Source: Ceraceosorus guamensis
Taxonomy: Eukaryota; Basidiomycota; Exobasidiomycetes; Ceraceosorales; Ceraceosoraceae
Assembly: GCF_003144195.1 (NCBI RefSeq)
Contig: NW_020290023.1
Location: 186,001-250,000, forward strand
Reading direction: 5' to 3'
DNA: 64,000 nt
Positions 1 through 11,200 of the stretch are shown piece by piece. How positions within the stretch are numbered: position 1 is the stretch's first letter; the number at the start of each line of letters is the position of its first letter. The notes beneath the pieces were generated by a model. That model ran no database searches, was not told where the DNA came from, and worked only from the letters and a program-made list of their open reading frames with translations. Position numbers and translations under genes: made by a program.

Positions 1-458
1 ACACGGCCGGTCTCTTGAACATCACCACCGGAAGATGCGCCAGAGATGCGCTGCTCAAGGATGCTGCTGACTTCAGCGGCAGCTGCAAGGCAAGAAAAGA
101 AGCAGACACTGGTCAGCACAAGACCCGAGGTGTGGACGCATCTACGACTACTCACCAGGCTTGGCCGTCGCGTAAGTGCGAACAGCCGAGGCGACGGAAG
201 GGGCCGCAACGCGAGCCTGACAGGCGACAAGTCAGTTTGTTCATCAGCGCACTGGATTCGCAGGTAAAGGCGGACGAGCGAATGGTCGCTTGAGGCCTGT
301 CCGAAGCTGAGTAGATCCCTCTGATCGGCTTCCTCGTCGATCTTTTTTTCGAACGAGGCCATTCTGTCCGCTCTTTTTCATACGACCTCCCTACTCACAG
401 CTGGTGCGGCAGCGCGTGCCAAGTTGGCAGCGGCGAGTCCTGCAGGTCGAGCGAGCAT
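1..458 (-). CDS. ATP1: ATP synthase F1 subunit alpha, 5' end (partial)
   Basis: This is the catalytic-hexamer alpha subunit of mitochondrial ATP synthase; only the first three exons lie in the window. Exon 1 is 399-458, exon 2 is 156-216 and exon 3 runs from 82 off the left edge, with GTGAGT donors and phases that join cleanly. The product starts MLARPAGLAAANLARAAA, an Arg/Ala-rich mitochondrial presequence ending near a VRTYATAKP site, followed by AEVSSILEQRI and then VQETGRV, which match the start of mature Atp1 in fungi. No single frame is long here because the exons are only about 60 nt. The gene is divergent from RLP24. The identification rests on roughly 27 mature residues plus the presequence, so it is good but not absolute. 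Confidence 0.85.
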
Positions 459-1072
459 ATTGCAGGTGATTTAAGGGGTCTGCGATGAGAAGAGTGAAGA
501 AGACCTAACCGGAGTGGTGGACTGTGTGAGGAAGGGATAGGGTAGTCTGAGTTGCTAGCTAGCTGATCCTGCTCGGTCTGCTCTGAGCGCGCGCGCGCGA
601 CGAAGAACCGCTTGCGCGAGCGGACGGACGGGCGGGGCGGGCGCGAGAGCACGGGCGCCCCGCCCGGCCTTCCCAGCCGTCGACTGTGCTGCTCCCTCGC
701 GCGCTGTTGCTGCTGCTGCTGCTGCAACCGTGCGCGCGCGTGGTCTTCTTCGCTGGCGTGATGCCATGGCACCTGCGCGCGCGGTTGCACTTCTGGGCTG
801 CTGCAGGCGGGCATGTTCGGAGTGCGCGGGTGCTAGACGAGGGCTCGCCAGTACGAGGCCACGTGTACGAACAACGGGTCGATCAAAGTTCTTGAAATCT
901 GATCTTGGCAAGAATCTTCTCGGCCGAGCGAGACTCACGATTCGAAAAATTATTGAAGACCGCACACACCGCAACGTCGTACCCCAATCGAATGACGATT
1001 CGAACTCTGGCTACACCACTCACTCAAGGACCCTTTGACAGTCTGCAGTTCCCTTTATCATAGACAGGCAAG
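459..1072. promoter_or_regulatory. Divergent promoter region ATP1 / RLP24
   Basis: This is 614 bp between two divergent start codons. It holds an alternating CG run near 588-600, a GC-rich stretch at 620-670 and a CTG trinucleotide run at about 706-724. No clear TATA box was seen. It probably carries both core promoters; several overlapping open frames here look like GC-driven shadows. Confidence 0.5.
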
Positions 1073-1841
1073 ATGAGAATCAATCACTGCTTCTTCTGCT
1101 CGAGCCCGGTCTACCCGGGCAACGGCATCATGTTCGTTCGCAACGATGCCAAGCAACTCATCTTCTGCAGGTCCAAGTGCCACAAGAACTTCAAGATGAA
1201 GAGGAACCCCAGGAAGGTCAAATGGACCAAGGCTTTCAGAAAGGCTGCCGGAAAGGAGATGACGGTGGTGAGTGTCTAGATTCCGGGCTACTGGCGACGA
1301 CAGGATTCATCTACCAGCGCTTGCCCAGCCCACCGGGAGTAGGGAGGGCGGCTATGCACGATGACTCCTCTTATCCGTGCTGACATTCCCTCCCCCTTTC
1401 TTTTTCCACGCCACTCAAAGGACTCGACGCTGGAGTTTGAAAAGCGTCGCAACGTGCCAGTGCGATACTCGCGCGAGCTGGTGCAACAAACACTAAAGGC
1501 GATGGAGCGCATCGCCGAAATCCGAGCCAGGCGAGAGAATGCCTTTTACAAGGCGCGCATGCTCAAGGCCAAAGGAGGCGCAGCTGCTCGTCAAGAGAAG
1601 GATCGCTTGGAGGTGCACAAGAACAGGCATTTGCAAGGTGCCCTCGGAGCGGACAGGAAACGCTTGGCTGCGCAAAAGGAAAAGTTGGAGAGGATCAAGG
1701 TGCAGAACAAGGCCAGAAATGCGGCCAAGAAGAGCGCTCTGACACAGGGGAGCGGCCAGGCCATGTGAGTTGCCCATGATGATCACATTAAATGTCCAAG
1801 CTGACTAATTTCCGCATCGCAGGACTATGCAGGTCGATTAA
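1073..1841 (+). CDS. RLP24: Ribosome biogenesis protein Rlp24 (eL24-like)
   Basis: Rlp24 is the nucleolar stand-in for ribosomal protein eL24 on pre-60S particles, later swapped out by the AAA-ATPase Drg1. Three exons are proposed: 1073-1267, 1421-1764 and 1823-1841, giving 185 aa. The L24e zinc-binding fold is at residues 1-65, with CFFC near residue 7 and CRSKCH near residue 32, then [20 protein letters not shown]. Exon 2 gives [13 protein letters not shown], a segment present in Rlp24 but not in ribosomal eL24, and a long basic helical tail. The second intron has a CTGAC/CTAAT branch region and a CAG acceptor; without it the protein simply stops six residues earlier. The start codon is the first ATG and begins the conserved MRI motif. 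Confidence 0.95.
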
Positions 1842-2011
1842 AATCGAGCATGCAGTCGTCTCGGCAACTCGTCACCGTGTTCAAGACTCTTTGTACTTGT
1901 ATCCATTCACGACTTTCAGCAAATGCAGTCTCCGCGTGCGCTTCATGACTCTCAGCAAATGCATTCTCGGTAGATGCTGGACATTGGTGGCAGGCAAAGG
2001 TGAGCGCAAGC

Positions 2012-4526
2012 TCAGTACATAATGTAGCAAATGTCGAGGGTGACAAAGCCGATGGCGAGGGATATCCAGAAGAAGGCGTTGCCGAGGGTAGGTCTCTGTT
2101 TGACCCAGGGTATCTGGCTGATGGCGATCAGAGGAATCTGCGCCATCTGCATGGCAAACAGGTAGCCCCGTATCTTGCCGCTGACGATGGCCATGACGAG
2201 CTCGTGAAGAAGTGCAGAGAGCAAAAAGGTCAGGAATAGCGCCAACTGTTTGCTTACGCCCGCAGTTATCGAGTGGGCGTACACATGCCGGAGGAGAAAG
2301 GTGTGCACGGGCTTGTTCCACTTTCGACTGAACTCATCCATGCTTCGACTGTTCCACCAGTCCAAGTAGAATTCTCGATCAGCAAATCGCGTCGCTTCCC
2401 CAGCGAACGCCAGGGCGCATTCGAACATGACGAAGAAGATGAGAAGGTAGTTGACGAGCATGGGTACGGCCAAGGCGAAAAAGGTCTTGGCGAGCGAGGT
2501 TCCCGCTGCAGGTTGATGGGGCATGATCCAGTGTTCTGTGATGACGTAGATGACGCAAAACGTGCCCACGCCTGCTAGAGCCTTTTCAAGCAGGTAGGAG
2601 GGGCGAATGCTGCGATGCGGCGCATATCGAGTTGGGAGTGGTCAGCCTTTGTGCGAATGCCGCGCTGCATGCAATATCACTCACGTTTTAACACGAGGAT
2701 AAGAGAGCTCGTACACCAGCGTGGGGCAGCAGAGATAGTCGAAAAAGTTGCGAAAGGTTACGTTCTGCGGCCAAGAGACGTGCTCGCCAGACTCGTCAGG
2801 ATCGCTAGAAAGCAGCTCCTCGCGCAACTCTTCAATGTCTTTGGCAAGCTTGCTGACAACCGGGTCAGGGTGGAACGCGAGGGGGTGAGGATCCCTCACA
2901 GTGGTTGTATCTCCCGCTGCGCCGCCTTTGCTGCCGACAGGCGCTTGCGACGAGTGAGAACCGGGACTTGTAGGGCCGCTGGTTGTTCGCCTCTTGAGCA
3001 CGCTGGCATTATTACTATGCCTGAGCCTCGAAGAGCCTCGCTGAGCCTCCAGACTTGCCCAGACGTTCTCGTCTGCTGCAGAGAGCGATGCAGACGCTGC
3101 CGCCGAGTCCTCCACTCTCTCCGCTTTGATGCCATTGACGCCGTACCCATTTGTACCCGCTTGGGATTTTGAGGCCTCCGCAAGCGCCACGTTCCACGCT
3201 TCTTGCGAGATGCGAGTGCTTTCATGTGGCGCAGCATCTCTGGCAATCTCAGCAACTCTCTCTTCCAGCTGACGTTCCACTCGACGCATTTTCCAGAAGG
3301 AGTCGGCCATGGCGCCATTGACGGCGCAGTAGGAATGCACCTTCATCATCATGCTGAGCGTGTGCAGCGTCATGAAGCCCGATTGAACCCATGGCCAGTC
3401 CCGATACTGGGTCCACTTGATAACCCCGCCCAGGAGCACGCTCTGCCAGGCGTGTTGGAGCCAGATCAAAGAAGGCCAGTAGCTGAACCAACCTCGCTTG
3501 AGCATGATTGCAAAAGGGACGCATATGAAGGTGCTTCCGACCAGAGCTGCATCGCTCAAGACTAGCACACCCGCATCTTTGCTGAAAAGAGTCGCGAAAG
3601 CCAAGGAGATGAATTGTCCAGTGGATGCCCAAGAGGTGTAGAACGTGTCCAGCATGAGCAGGAAGAGGGAGATCCAGAAGAGCACATAGAAGCCGCGGAA
3701 GCTGTGACGAGCGGAAATCGAAGGATCAGAGCCTCGTCGGCATGGGCATGGAAAAGCTGGTGATCTGCCTACTCACGGATCTCCTGCCGACTCGGCGTTG
3801 TACCGGTCAAACTTGGATTCACGAGGGACAAAGGTGACCAAAGCGCGAATCTTTTTGCCTCGCTTTTTGTGGCGGGACGACGCCGCTTCAAGCGGTTTCA
3901 GCACGATCGAACCATCCTTGCCGACTTCGTGCTTGACGTCTGTCGTGGGAGCGAAAGGGTGTGCGTCAGCGCGGTGCAGCCAGGCGGGGGCTGCCACATG
4001 CCCTTCATCCCTGAGACGCAACACCCCACTCTTTGCAACTCGACGAGCACCTACCTGAAGCGTTGAGGTGCGTGACTTGGGTGGTGTGGCTCTGAGACAG
4101 CGTTTCCTCTTTCACAACATCTGCTTCGCCCGCTTGAGTGCCAGGACGCACTACTTCTGTAGTGACAGTCGTGCTAATCTCTGCCGGAGGTTCCCCAGTG
4201 CTGATGGTGCTCGCAGTAGCAGCACTGGCGGCCGCAGAGATGGTCGAGTCCAAACGATCTTGCAATTCAGGCCTCGCTGCCGTTTCTGCCGATGTATGCG
4301 TATTGGTCGATTCCAAAGCTTCGGATGCGCTTGCCCCATTCACCAGAACTTTTGGAACTTTTACCGATGCTTTGTCGCCGTCGGCTTGTGACTGTGACTG
4401 CGAGTGCGACGGCGTGAGAGGTTGAATGTTCTCTTTCGTGTCGGGCTCGGGCGTGAGTCCTGTCCGAGAAGCACGCCTGTGCGAACCGGACAGCCTGTTT
4501 CGCAGCTTGTTGCCCAGAGTCGACAT
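2012..4526 (-). CDS. ARE2: Sterol O-acyltransferase (ARE1/ARE2, MBOAT family)
   Basis: This ER membrane enzyme esterifies ergosterol or its precursors with fatty acyl-CoA for storage in lipid droplets. Four exons are read right to left. A low-complexity Ser/Thr-rich N-terminus (from 4526) is followed by a basic patch, then FRGFYVLFW and several membrane segments, the KVHSY motif, a long polar loop, and the last exon (2609-2012). That exon carries the family signature FYLDWWN and the catalytic-histidine region LLHELVMAI. The C-terminal stretch KIRGYLFAMQMAQIPL resembles yeast Are2 more than DGAT1. Two introns are certain: 2610-2684 and the one ending just before FRGFYV (3685-3778 area). The first intron (about 4000-4060) has two possible acceptors, so residues near position 150 are uncertain. 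Substrate specificity between sterol and diacylglycerol is inferred. Confidence 0.88.
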
Positions 4527-5468
4527 TGTACAAATGCTTTGCAGAGGAGGGCTGTGGGTGTCTGTCTGGAGCGGTCTGCAGCCACGACGCGCTGCTGTGT
4601 ATGGGCTGCACCTGAAAATAAAATAGGATTGACAGACGGACGGCGTCTGGCAGAAGCGGAAGTCGATGTTCCGAGCTAATCAATCTAGCTCGGCGGTTAG
4701 CAGCTGAAAAGAGGTGCGGAGCGGGTGGCGTGGGGAGTGCGGCCCGATGTCTGCCGTGGCTATCCGGCTTGCCATGGATGATGGCGTGGTCTTGTTGCGC
4801 TCGAGGGTGCTCAGTAATGTTAAGAGAGGTGCATGGGCGTGCGTGCGGGCGTGCTAGCACAACTTGTTGACCTCCACCATGCAAAGTCAAAACATCGGAG
4901 CTGATGGATGCGTGGGGGAATATGAAAAGAGGAGCCCCTGCGGGCAACACACCGGCGGCGGCGGCGGCGGCAGTGGCACGGTGCAGCAGCAGCAGTCGTG
5001 AGTTGCAGCTCTCAACTGCGCGCGAGCTCTCGATCAAGATCTGCTGTTACATGTGCTGCGCTTTCGCGTGTCACGCACATCACAAATAACAATTTAAAGC
5101 AGCAATTTGCATGAGCACGGCCGGCGCAATCTTGAATTGAATAACGTGCCCTGCTGCAGCATGACGATCGAGCCAGCCAGCCATGCAGCAGTCGAGTGAG
5201 TAAAGGGCGGCCGTGCAAAACGCCGCCCGCCGTCTTTGCGATTTGATTGGCTCCAGCCTCGTTCACGATTCACGATCGTTCATCCATTCGCGCTTCGCAT
5301 TCTTGATTCAGCGCTTAATTGGCGCGCTCGGTCGAGATCCAAGCAGACCGTGCACAGCGTCAACGGCAGGATGAGCCCGCCGCGCACATCTCAAATCAAT
5401 CGATTGACCGTCCAGTCGTTGCAACAATGCAGTCAACAGCGGCGTCTGGACTACAGCCATGCGAGTAG
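4527..5468. other. Intergenic region upstream of the sterol acyltransferase
   Basis: 942 bp with no supportable gene. It contains a GCG trinucleotide run near 4953-4972 and a smut-type TTCACGATTCACGATC motif near 5263-5278. It includes the ARE2 promoter and the 3' flank of the dehydrogenase gene. Confidence 0.5.
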
Positions 5469-6942
5469 TCAGACAGCTGGCTGGGCGGGTGCAGCAGGCT
5501 GCGTCGTGGATGGCTCGGCTGCATGCTTGGAGTAAAAATCGCCAACCTCCTTTTCGAGGTAGTCCCAAGCCTTTTGCTGCTCTTCGACATTCTCTGCCAG
5601 AGCATGCTGCGTCTTGAACTGTTGATCGAGGGGTGCACGTCAAAGAATAGCGATTGCTGATGGTCAGACAGGCGCCCAAGCCTCGCTTCTACGGGCCGCT
5701 CACCTTGCGTGCCCAAGGAACGTAGTACTCTCCAGAGTCGGCTAGGGTGACATTGGGCGAAGTGGCGCAATAGAGCTGCGTCACCGCACCGAGCTCGACG
5801 CTGGACATGAAGACTGTGAGAAAGGGTCCCATGTACCTGTACAGGTCGCTCGCAATGAGTCCTGGATGCAGCGAAGTGACGACGACGCCATCATCTTTGA
5901 GCTGGCGCGCCAGCACCTTGGCTTGCTGTATGTTGACCAATTTGCTGGGGGAACATGCGAGCACTCTCAGCATGCTTCTTTGCCAGCGGGCAACATGCCA
6001 ACACTCTTAGCATGCTTCTTTGCCAGCAGGCAACATGCGAGCACTCTTGGCATGCTTCTTTGCCAGCGGGCAACTTGCCAACACTCTTAGCATGCTTCTT
6101 TGCCAGCAGGCAACATGCGAGCACTCTTAGCATGCTTCTTTGCCAGCGGGCAACATGCGAGCACTCTTAGCATGCTTCTTTGCCAGCATGGGCCCACACT
6201 CACCTTTGACCGTACAAGGGCGCGGGCGCGAGTCTCGCAATGTTGGGCTCCTTGACCGCCTCAAAGTCGAGCTTTTTGGGCGCCATGTTCCAATGCGCAG
6301 CGCTGCTGACATATACGATGCGCACAGAGTCGGGAGGAGAAGATGCGGCAGTCTTTTTTATCAGGGGTAGCAGCGTCTGGGTAAAGGCGTGGTGACCAAT
6401 ATTGTTGGTGCCTTTTAATCGTGCTACGCATGAGCATCCATTGCGCTTTTCCCGATTCGCACGATGACTCACCAAAGGTCAACTCGTAACCATCCAAAGT
6501 CTTGCTTCCTCTTGGCGGAGTCATGACGCCAGCCGAGTCTGTCGTGGGGGGCAAGCAAGAATCAGGAAGCGCGAGCTTAGGCGACGCCACATGTGTCGCG
6601 CTCACTGATCAGCACGTCCAATCTCGTCTCTTTGCTCAGAAACTCCTCGGCAGCAGCCTTGACAGCGACCAAGCTTCCCAAGTCGAGCTTGAGCAGCACC
6701 ACATCAGCATCTGCCTGCGCCTTTTTGATCTTTTCAATCGCTTCCTGTCCCTTTTCCGTATTTCTACAAGCAAGGTATACTTTGGCGTGCTTGGCCGCAA
6801 GAGCTTTGGCGGTGACAAATCCGATGCCGGTGTTGGCTCCAGTTACTAGGTGCACACGGCCAGTCTGGTCTGGGACATCGGCCGCATTGTAGGGAGATTT
6901 GCCGGCGAAGATGCCGTTTCCTCGAATCAGATCCATCAACAT
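5469..6942 (-). CDS. Short-chain dehydrogenase/reductase (retinol-dehydrogenase-like)
   Basis: A classical SDR oxidoreductase of unknown substrate, 333 aa from five exons: 6606-6942, 6473-6538, 6204-6411, 5704-5944 and 5469-5618; all phases join. The nucleotide-binding motif TGANTGIG is near residue 30, LINSAGVM (NAG-like) follows the first splice, the catalytic Ser lies in VYVSSAAHW, and the catalytic Tyr/Lys motif YGQSK is created exactly across the third splice junction. HPGLIASDL follows, as in RDH11-14/WWOX-like fungal SDRs. Open reading continues upstream of 6942 through a poly-proline stretch encoded by a G tract, but has no ATG there, so the start is ATG 6942. The third intron (5945-6203) is long and holds a minisatellite. 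The acceptor of intron 2 is AAG, slightly unusual. Confidence 0.88.
5958..6187. repeat. 40-bp minisatellite inside an intron
   Basis: Five full 40-bp units and a 30-bp partial unit lie head to tail, starting at 5958, 5998, 6038, 6078, 6118 and 6158. Each contains AGCATGCTTCTTTGCCAGC. Two unit types alternate: units 2 and 4 are identical (start CCAACACTC), while units 1, 3 and 5 start CGAGCACTC, giving an 80-bp higher-order repeat. The whole array lies within the dehydrogenase intron 5945-6203. Confidence 0.95.
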
Positions 6943-6953
6943 GGTACAATGCA

Positions 6954-6977
6954 GGGGGGGAGGGGGGGGGGGGGGGG
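6954..6977. repeat. Poly-G tract in the dehydrogenase 5' leader
   Basis: There are 23 G in 24 bases, interrupted by a single A at 6961, ending 12 bp upstream of the ATG at 6942. On the gene strand it is a C tract. Such runs are prone to length errors in assembly and polymerase slippage. Confidence 0.9.
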
Positions 6978-7035
6978 AATTTGACGGTGTAGACAAGGTG
7001 GATGCGGTGGTGCAAGCTCCCGATTGCGGATCCTC

Positions 7036-7043
7036 CTTTTATG
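7036..7043 (-). promoter_or_regulatory. TATA-like element of the dehydrogenase gene
   Basis: On the minus strand the sequence reads CATAAAAG, about 95 bp upstream of the dehydrogenase start codon, a plausible distance for a TATA box plus a short leader. No other support. Confidence 0.35.
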
Positions 7044-7411
7044 CCGTAGACTCGCTTGGGCCTTGCTCACGTCGCCAACTCACGAGTCACGAGGTGGCTA
7101 TACAGATCGCAGCGGGGTTTTCTAGCTTTACTCAACTAACGAAATCTTGAATCGGAGCCGAGCATGCAAGGCAGCTGCTGATGCAGCTGCGAGTGCGGAA
7201 TCACGAACGAATATGATCGTTACGCAAGAATTCCGCGGGTCATCAAGAAAGTGGAGGTGTTGAAAGGCGGTCGGCATACGCTGCACGTACGCGGTGGCGG
7301 CAGGAGAACACACGCTTTATATCGGAGTCGCGCAACGCACACAGTCACTAGTTGAAGAGTCAAACTCTAGCCATAGTCACGAGTGTATTCATTCATACCG
7401 ATATCGGCACA

Positions 7412-10400
7412 TTATCTCACACGGATCCTGGCGGCCTTCAGGAGCGCGCGCGTAAATGTAGCAAGGAGATCGTCGGGCTGCTCAAGACCAGTGGACACGC
7501 GGACCAGGCTGGCAGGAACACCATATTCTGCCGCCCAATCAAGCTCAGTGTAATGTGCCAAGATGGCGTATCTACGCGAGGTCACGAGTCTGGTCAGCCC
7601 CCCTCCCCGTCTGCTTTGCGCTAGTCCAGCTCGACTCACGGAGATGCCAAGGTGAAGTTGCTACCGAGACTTGGACCCTTGGCCACGTCGAGATTGTCGT
7701 AAAACACCTGCGCATGCTTTGGCGTCTCAAACGTGATGCTGAGAAGGCCACCGTAGCGACCCTGCTTGTCGGCTGCAGCACTCGTCGTGCAGCCGTTCGC
7801 ACTGGCTTCGTCGGCTGGTAGCAGCGGGGTCTTGCGTCGACAAGCATCGTAGGCATCACGAGTGACGTATTTTGGCTGTCATTGCGCAGGTGAGCAAGCC
7901 AAGGTCAGACGCTTGAACGCGGATATCGACGACAATTCCACTCACATAAAAGACGTCTGTGATGACGCCTCTGCCGCGCTCTTCGTACAAAAAGTCGGCA
8001 AGAGCTTCGGCATTCTCATTGATGCGTACCACTCGTTTGGCAAAGTTGCGCGAGTTGCGTTCCATCACACAGGCATCACCTCCGTAGTACGTGTCTTCGT
8101 ACTCTTGCTCGAATACCTGACGAAGAAGCGCAGCATGCTTTGAGCGTGGATTGAGTACAAGGCTGGGGACGTAGAGCAAAGTCAGCCTCGGAAATGGTGC
8201 GCTTCGCATACATCATTCAGCTCACCTTCCGCCCATGACATTGGTATCGCCGCTGAATACTTTCGTAAGACTGCTGACCACAATGTCAGCGTAAGGCAGC
8301 ACCTCTACGTTTAGAAAGTTCCCGATGGTCTCATCCACGACGATCAGAAAGCCGTACTGATCAGCAAGTTGGCGCAGCCGGTTGAGATCGGGCGAACGCA
8401 GGAGGGGGTTGGAGGGAAACTCGCAAAAGAGAGCCAATGGTTTCGTGTCCATGCTCTGTAAAGCGCTCTCCAGGTCTGCAAGGTCAGAGCTGGTTCCATG
8501 CCCATAGAAGAGTGCGCCGTCGCCCCATTTTTGCAGAATCTTGAGCGTGTCGAGGTAAGGAAAGCTGCGATAGAGACGGCGGGGGAGGCACGGTCAAGGG
8601 GGGGCGCGTGCGTCAACATTCGCACAGACTCACCCAAAGCAGACGCTCCTCCCAAGATTGGTGGGTGACGCCTCGCCAGTCGTCTGGCCGGTCATTTGCG
8701 CTCTCTTCCATCTCAACGCCGTCTGGTGCGCATGAAAGATGGCGCTCATGCCGGAGGGCAACAGGAACACGTCCTTTTCATCGAGATTTGTACCTGTTCG
8801 AAGCGTGTCTGCCGTCGCTGAAACGTCAGTTTGCGAGGCTGTACCGTCGCGATCTATGAGAAGTGTGCCGGCAATCCTGCGTCGAAGAGCTGCCTTTGCG
8901 AGGTCTCCCATGGAGGATGGCAAGACTCGAGCATAGCGCTCTTCGAGGTAAGCCACCTGGTCCGCACTAGCGTCTACATCATTCGTGAGGCGCAGCGCCG
9001 TGGGACTGGGTGGTAATAATGTACCACTGGTGGACATGGAGGCCAATGCACCGGACGAGGAATTGCTCCTCGCATAATGGCGATTCCTCGCGCGCGGTGC
9101 AGGGATCTCGACAAGAGGTGCTGCTCCATGTGCTTGTGCATCATTTGCCGTCCTGACGTTTAGCGCGTTTTGCTGATCTGTTGCCGTCATTGCTGCCCCG
9201 TCTACATCCAGCCGGGCGAGGACGTCTTGGGCGAAGCGAGAGGAAATGCCGTCACCTGTGTGTTGCCAGTAGCTCTTTGCCAAAGACCAAACGCTAGAGG
9301 GAAAGAGGACAATGTAGAGTAGCATGTAGTCGTGCGGTGCCGCGCCGCACGGATTGATGGAAGCAGCGCTGCTCGTGGGTGTGGGTGGTGCGGCGCTTGG
9401 CTGTATCCGGTACTCTACCACTCGTATCGAAGGCGTCGCGGAGGCGCTGCTTGCTGTCAGAGCCCATTGAGAGAGCATAAACTGCCTGCATCGTTCTGCC
9501 ACTCTTGCGCTTGGTACGAGAAGACATTGTTCCTCCACATCTCCGCTTGCGCCACCAAACTTGCGCAGCATGAGCGCTGCGAGCTACGCGTCAGCGTGGG
9601 AGGGTGGACGTGAGCCCGCGTCAGCGTGGCATAGGTGGACGTGAGCCCTTGCTTCTCGCGCCCTGCTTCATTCACTCGCGCCTTGACACTCGCGCCTTGA
9701 CACTCGCGCCTTGCTTCACTCACCTTTTGCACAAGTCTGTGGATGAAGAATCGAGGATAGCCGGTTTCCATGACATCGCCAAGCTTGCCCTCCTCGTAAT
9801 CGACATTGTCTTGCCATTTGGGAAGACTGACGGAGACGGCGTGGGCAGTAGCGGGCGGTACCGAAGTACCGACAGCATGATCGTCGGCAGGGTCGCGGGC
9901 AGGAGGAGCGAGCGCCGTAGCAGTGGGCTCGGTTCGAGAGGATGTGGACGAGCTTGCGGGAGCGACGTGATGGCCGGACGTCGGTGCTGCTGGTGGGAGC
10001 GGTGTAGCCGATGGCTGGCTGCTGCGCGCGAGTGGTGGAGCCGATGGCTGGCTGCTGCGCGCGAGTGGTGGAGCCGATGGCTGGCTGCTGCTACTCGCGT
10101 GGGGTCGCGGCAAAGCCATCTCGATGACTTGGGCAAGTTCCGCTTCGACCTGCTTCCTGTCCGTCACGAGGTGTGCGATGGTTGATCGCGCGGTTCTCAC
10201 CGCCACCAAGTCGATGTCTGCCCGAGGAAAGCCTTGAGCATCGATGAGCTGCGTGTCCGGCCTGACGCTGTGTGACGCGAGCACTTTATTTTGTGCTGCG
10301 ATTTCGTCGTCGATGGCACGTCGCTTTTCAGACAGAGCCAAGGCTCTTGTGCGAGCATCTGCGGGCGAAATTGGAGCTGCGCTGCCAATGTTGGCTGCAA

Positions 10401-10434
10401 GTTGGTCGCCACTGTGGCCTACGGGAACAGGCAT
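7412..10434 (-). CDS. STR2: Cystathionine gamma-synthase with N-terminal Nas2/PSMD9 domain
   Basis: The main part is a PLP-dependent cystathionine gamma-synthase (transsulfuration, cysteine to methionine direction). Exons run from 10434 to 9724, 9583 to about 8634, then about 8572-8225, 8165-7945, 7880-7640 and 7570-7412. [13 protein letters not shown] and GYPRFFIH match the Str2 N-terminus, the PLP lysine is in SSLTKVFSG, and [15 protein letters not shown] ends the domain. The first intron (9584-9723) joins RLVQK to [11 protein letters not shown]. Unexpectedly, residues 1-110 match the helical N-domain of the proteasome assembly chaperone Nas2/PSMD9 ([25 protein letters not shown]), with no PDZ domain. 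A Pro/Ser/Ala linker with 11-residue repeats joins the two in one uninterrupted exon with no internal ATG suited to Str2 alone. The ATG at 10434 is the first in frame. Confidence 0.85.
10007..10091. repeat. 33-bp tandem repeat coding the protein linker
   Basis: Two full 33-bp units (10007-10039 and 10040-10072) and a partial third encode repeats of [11 protein letters not shown] between the Nas2-like and cystathionine-synthase domains. Confidence 0.9.
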
Positions 10435-11200
10435 GGTTGGGGAGCTGATTTCGGGAAAGTGCAAGGTCAGATGGTGCTGCAGAGATGGTGCGCAGGTAAG
10501 AGCGGGAGGGGGGGAGGGGAAGGTAAGGTAAGGTTCACGATTGTCTCGGCGGGAAGAATTGAAGTCACGAGTCGCAAGTCACGATCGATCGCGCCTTGAG
10601 TCTCGAGTCATGTGCAGCAATTAAGCGCATGCCGCGCATATGAGTGGCGCGCGCCGGCGGACCTTTTGGTCGTTCCTCCGCCGCGAGTGGGCGAGCGGGC
10701 GAGCCTTGGCGACTCGATCGTGACGTGACTTGCCACTCAAGACTGGTCCTAGGCAGCATGGGACGTGCTGGATACCGACCCGTGCCGTGGGCGCGCGAGC
10801 CTACATCAGTAGCGAGTCGGTGTCTTTTTGAATCACGAGTGGAGTCGTGAGTCATGGATTCGCGCGCGCGAGCCAAGAGTCGGTGTGTTTAGCGCGCGTC
10901 GGTGCGTGTCGTGTGAGCCGCACTCCAGCAGATGCACAAGATTCGTGATTGAGCAAGACATCTCTCTAACGCACTCTTGCCTCAAGTCGTGAGTGTGCTG
11001 CCAACTTTTGACCATGAAATTACAAATGACAGTGTGCAGCAAGCTCAAAAGATGGTGGTGATGCAGCATAGCAGTGTATGATGTGACCTGGCATGACAGA
11101 GACTTGTCAGCAGTAGTCAGTAAACAAGTACCTGCAATGTGCTTTTTTTAGAGCCAAGCCTTTATATCAGTGCCAGAAGCTCAGAGATCATTAGTCTGAC
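10435..11200. other. Intergenic region upstream of the fusion gene
   Basis: 766 bp with no supportable gene. It holds several CACGAGT/GTGACTT-type short motifs common between genes in this window, and a copy of a dispersed repeat at 11034-11076 just before the tRNA. Confidence 0.5.
11034..11076 (+). repeat. Dispersed repeat, copy 1 (inverted partner at 15599-15641)
   Basis: A 43-bp stretch beginning GTGCAGCAAGCTC and ending GCATAGCAGTG recurs perfectly, reverse-complemented, at 15599-15641. A short weaker match (ACCATGA) continues on one side. It lies 125 bp before the tRNA gene. Confidence 0.9.

Larger units (their letters stand above)
6943..7411. other. Intergenic region between dehydrogenase and cystathionine synthase
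   Basis: 469 bp that hold the dehydrogenase promoter (G tract and TATA-like element) and the 3' flank of the cystathionine synthase gene. Nothing else recognised. Confidence 0.5.

Noticed and set aside
9457-9583. Unspliced extension of the first STR2 exon past GTGAGTG
   Set aside because: The extension replaces conserved Str2 residues with a repeat-rich sequence; splicing 9724 to 9583 restores [11 protein letters not shown].
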